DNA of 6,008 bases from assembly GCA_016650435.1 (NCBI GenBank), contig JAENVT010000232.1:1-6008 (forward strand). The letters are read 5' to 3'. The notes beneath the pieces were generated by a model. The model saw nothing but the letters and a program-made list of their open reading frames with translations. It made no database searches and was not told the DNA's origin. This document shows positions 4,408 through 6,008 of the stretch, in pieces. The position numbers and the translations under genes are program-made. This DNA is from Ilumatobacteraceae bacterium (lineage in GTDB: Bacteria; Actinomycetota; Acidimicrobiia; Acidimicrobiales; Ilumatobacteraceae). The number at the start of each line of letters is the position of its first letter. The stretch's first letter is position 1.

Positions 4408-6008
4408 TCCAGGATCGTCACCACGCCGTTGTCACCGTCGACGCGCAACCGCATACCGGTCTTGATCGATTTGGTCGCGAACGCCGTGCCGGTAACGGCC
4501 GGTAGGCCGTACTCGCGACAGACGATGGCGGCGTGGCTCATCATCCCTCCGGAGTCGGTCACCGTCGCGCCGATCCGTCGGAAGATGGGAGCCCACGACG
4601 GTGAGGTGACCGGCGCAACCAAGATCTCGCCGTCTTGGATCTCGGACACCTGCTCGGCGCTGGTCAGCACGCGGGCAATGCCTTCGACGACGCCAGGCGA
4701 CGCCGCGAACCCGCTGAGACCGCCATCGGCGCTGACACCACCGAGCCACTTCTGGATCGAGTCGCTGGTGATCCCCCACAGCATGATCGTGAACGGCTCG
4801 GTCACGACGTCGGGAGGCGCGCCGAGTGCGGGCGGTGCATCCCACGCCTGACATGCCGCCATGATCGATCGGCGCTTGGCAACGACGTCCGGCCAGTACG
4901 ACGGACCACGCGGCGCAACGCCCGCGGACCACGCGAAGGTCATGTCGCTGATGGCCGTCGGGATCTCGTCGCGCTTCAACATGAAGATGTCGTCGGCGTC
5001 GCCCCAGAAGCCTTCCTTGATGAACACGTTCGACAGCTCGCGCATCTTGCGCCACATCACACTGATGCCCCAGTGCTCGACGTAGAAGTTGTGGTTCTCG
5101 ACGTAGTGGAACACGGTGCGGCTGAGACCGAGCTTGGCCTCGAAGTTGGCCTTGTCGTCGCCGTCGAGCAGATCGATGTACTCGGAGGCAACGCGGTCGC
5201 GCTCGGCGATCACTGCCTCTTGCGGAGTGTCGATCTCCTCCCCCGCCTGCAGCTTGCGGATGTAGCCGCGCATGAACGAGAACGGGATGTCGAGACGCTC
5301 CGCCCACACGGCATCGGTGTGGTAGAAGCCGGTGCCGTTCGAGTAGTTGAACCATGGGTACTGCGCTGTCGCGTACTCAGCCAACCACTCCTTGCCGCCG
5401 GCCGTGCTCTCCACTGCGGCGAGTGCCTGGTCCACAGTCCCTTCGCACAACGTGTCGCCGAGGCCCTTGTCCACCGCGAGCCGAGCCAGGCGGCGCAACT
5501 CCTCGTCGGGGCGGAACAGGTCGACGTCGATGCCGGCGACCATCTTGGCGATCGAGAGATCGGGGATGTTGGGGAAGACCTGCTTGCAGAATCCGAAGTA
5601 ATCGAGGTATGCCGCGTAGCCGAGGTTGAGCATCTCGAAGTGCAACTGCCACAGCTCGAGGGAGAGGTCGACCAGTTCGTGGTAGGTGTGCTGCAGGTCG
5701 TAGACGTTGCTGCGACCGGCATGACCGGTGACGATTTCCAGGGCGACCATGTCGGGCAGCGGCTCGAAGTTCAGTGCTTCGAGCTTGCCGATCACCACTT
5801 TGGCCTTGTCGATCCACTCGGCCTCGATCGCATCCCAATTGGCGAAGTAGTGCCCGGCGCGCTGCATGAAGTGCTCGACACGACCGGGGATATCCGAGGG
5901 ATCGGCTACCGGCACGGGCGACAGGAAGAAGTAGCCGTTGAGGATGCGGATGTCGATCCCCATCGCCGGGGGGACGATGTAGTGACGGCTGTTGTACGAA
6001 CCCAGCGA
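4404..6008 (-). CDS. PEP-utilizing enzyme family protein with phosphohistidine swivelling domain (5' end outside window)
   Basis: The frame stays open to the right edge, so the 534 visible residues lack the true N-terminus; the Met at 5961-5963 follows SRHYIVPPA and is probably internal. Residues about 433-528 are the PEP-utilizer mobile domain: GFAASPGVVEG, ILVAPVTSPSWAP, then the signature GGMMSHAAIVCRE with catalytic His492, and a closing DGDNGVVTIL. In PEP synthase, PPDK, phenylphosphate synthase and rifampin phosphotransferase this His carries the phosphoryl group between active sites. The long region before it is mainly helical, with aromatic-rich segments (HTYHELVDLSLELWQLHFEM; YVENHNFYVEHWGISVMWR at about 303-321; DDIFMLKRDEI). 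It resembles the substrate-binding part of rifampin phosphotransferase-like proteins. No ATP-grasp domain is visible in the 534 residues. It may be a His-domain subunit that works with a separate ATP-binding protein, as in two-component phenylphosphate synthase. Substrate unknown. Confidence 0.85.
   Translation of the reverse strand, partial: SLGSYNSRHYIVPPAMGIDIRILNGYFFLSPVPVADPSDIPGRVEHFMQRAGHYFANWDAIEAEWIDKAKVVIGKLEALNFEPLPDMVALEIVTGHAGRSNVYDLQHTYHELVDLSLELWQLHFEMLNLGYAAYLDYFGFCKQVFPNIPDLSIAKMVAGIDVDLFRPDEELRRLARLAVDKGLGDTLCEGTVDQALAAVESTAGGKEWLAEYATAQYPWFNYSNGTGFYHTDAVWAERLDIPFSFMRGYIRKLQAGEEIDTPQEAVIAERDRVASEYIDLLDGDDKANFEAKLGLSRTVFHYVENHNFYVEHWGISVMWRKMRELSNVFIKEGFWGDADDIFMLKRDEIPTAISDMTFAWSAGVAPRGPSYWPDVVAKRRSIMAACQAWDAPPALGAPPDVVTEPFTIMLWGITSDSIQKWLGGVSADGGLSGFAASPGVVEGIARVLTSAEQVSEIQDGEILVAPVTSPSWAPIFRRIGATVTDSGGMMSHAAIVCREYGLPAVTGTAFATKSIKTGMRLRVDGDNGVVTILD

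Noticed and set aside
4432..5355. 307-residue Arg-rich open frame on the - strand inside the PEP-domain gene
   Set aside because: It is a shadow frame produced by high G+C at third codon positions; no domain is visible and the PEP-domain frame has clear conserved motifs.
1..6008. CRISPR arrays, tRNA or rRNA genes, insertion sequences, toxin-antitoxin or defence cassettes
   Set aside because: No regularly spaced repeats, cloverleaf-like sequence, transposase motifs or recognisable defence domains were found by reading both strands.

Overview
The window looks like a chromosomal stretch of a high-G+C actinobacterium. By protein character and promoter style an Acidimicrobiia-like soil or marine lineage is my best guess, but this is inference; no rRNA or other phylogenetic marker is present. 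There are seven protein-coding genes and one 3' gene remnant-by-truncation at the left edge counted among them as a partial CDS; a second CDS is cut by the right edge. I see no tRNA, rRNA, CRISPR array, insertion sequence or phage gene.

Layout: (1) 2-172, + strand, the last 56 residues of an AMP-forming acyl-CoA synthetase. (2) 173-452, a non-coding gap with a stem-loop and a 10-bp palindrome. (3) 453-848, + strand, a SnoaL/NTF2-like small protein, meeting tail-to-tail with (4) 845-1405, - strand, a vicinal-oxygen-chelate (extradiol dioxygenase/glyoxalase-type) protein with an intact His-His-Glu metal triad. (5) 1429-1839, - strand, an HxlR-type winged-helix regulator with a C-terminal zinc-ribbon-like His/Cys cluster, 23 bp upstream of the VOC gene. 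(6) 1913-2788, + strand, an HtrA-like trypsin plus PDZ protease without an export signal, divergent from the regulator across a 73-bp region rich in TTACT/AGTAA half-sites. (7) 2795-3418, - strand, a HAD-superfamily hydrolase, convergent with the protease (6-bp gap). (8) 3506-4351, + strand, an alpha/beta hydrolase. (9) 4404-6008, - strand, a PEP-utilizing (phosphohistidine swivelling-domain) protein whose 5' end lies outside the window.

The genes alternate in orientation, so few are cotranscribed. The only convincing operon is regulator-VOC. The regulator and the protease share a divergent control region, with an inverted repeat placed over the likely promoters of both. Three genes (regulator, VOC, alpha/beta hydrolase) have a TANNNT hexamer ending exactly 6 nt before the ATG, the geometry of leaderless actinobacterial promoters. 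The enzyme mix (acyl-CoA synthetase, SnoaL-like, VOC, alpha/beta hydrolase, phosphohistidine enzyme) would suit catabolism of aromatic, lipid or other xenobiotic compounds, but nothing in the sequence fixes a substrate. No clearly new multi-gene system is visible. The items most worth checking are the regulator/protease control region and the PEP-domain protein, which may need a separate ATP-binding partner.
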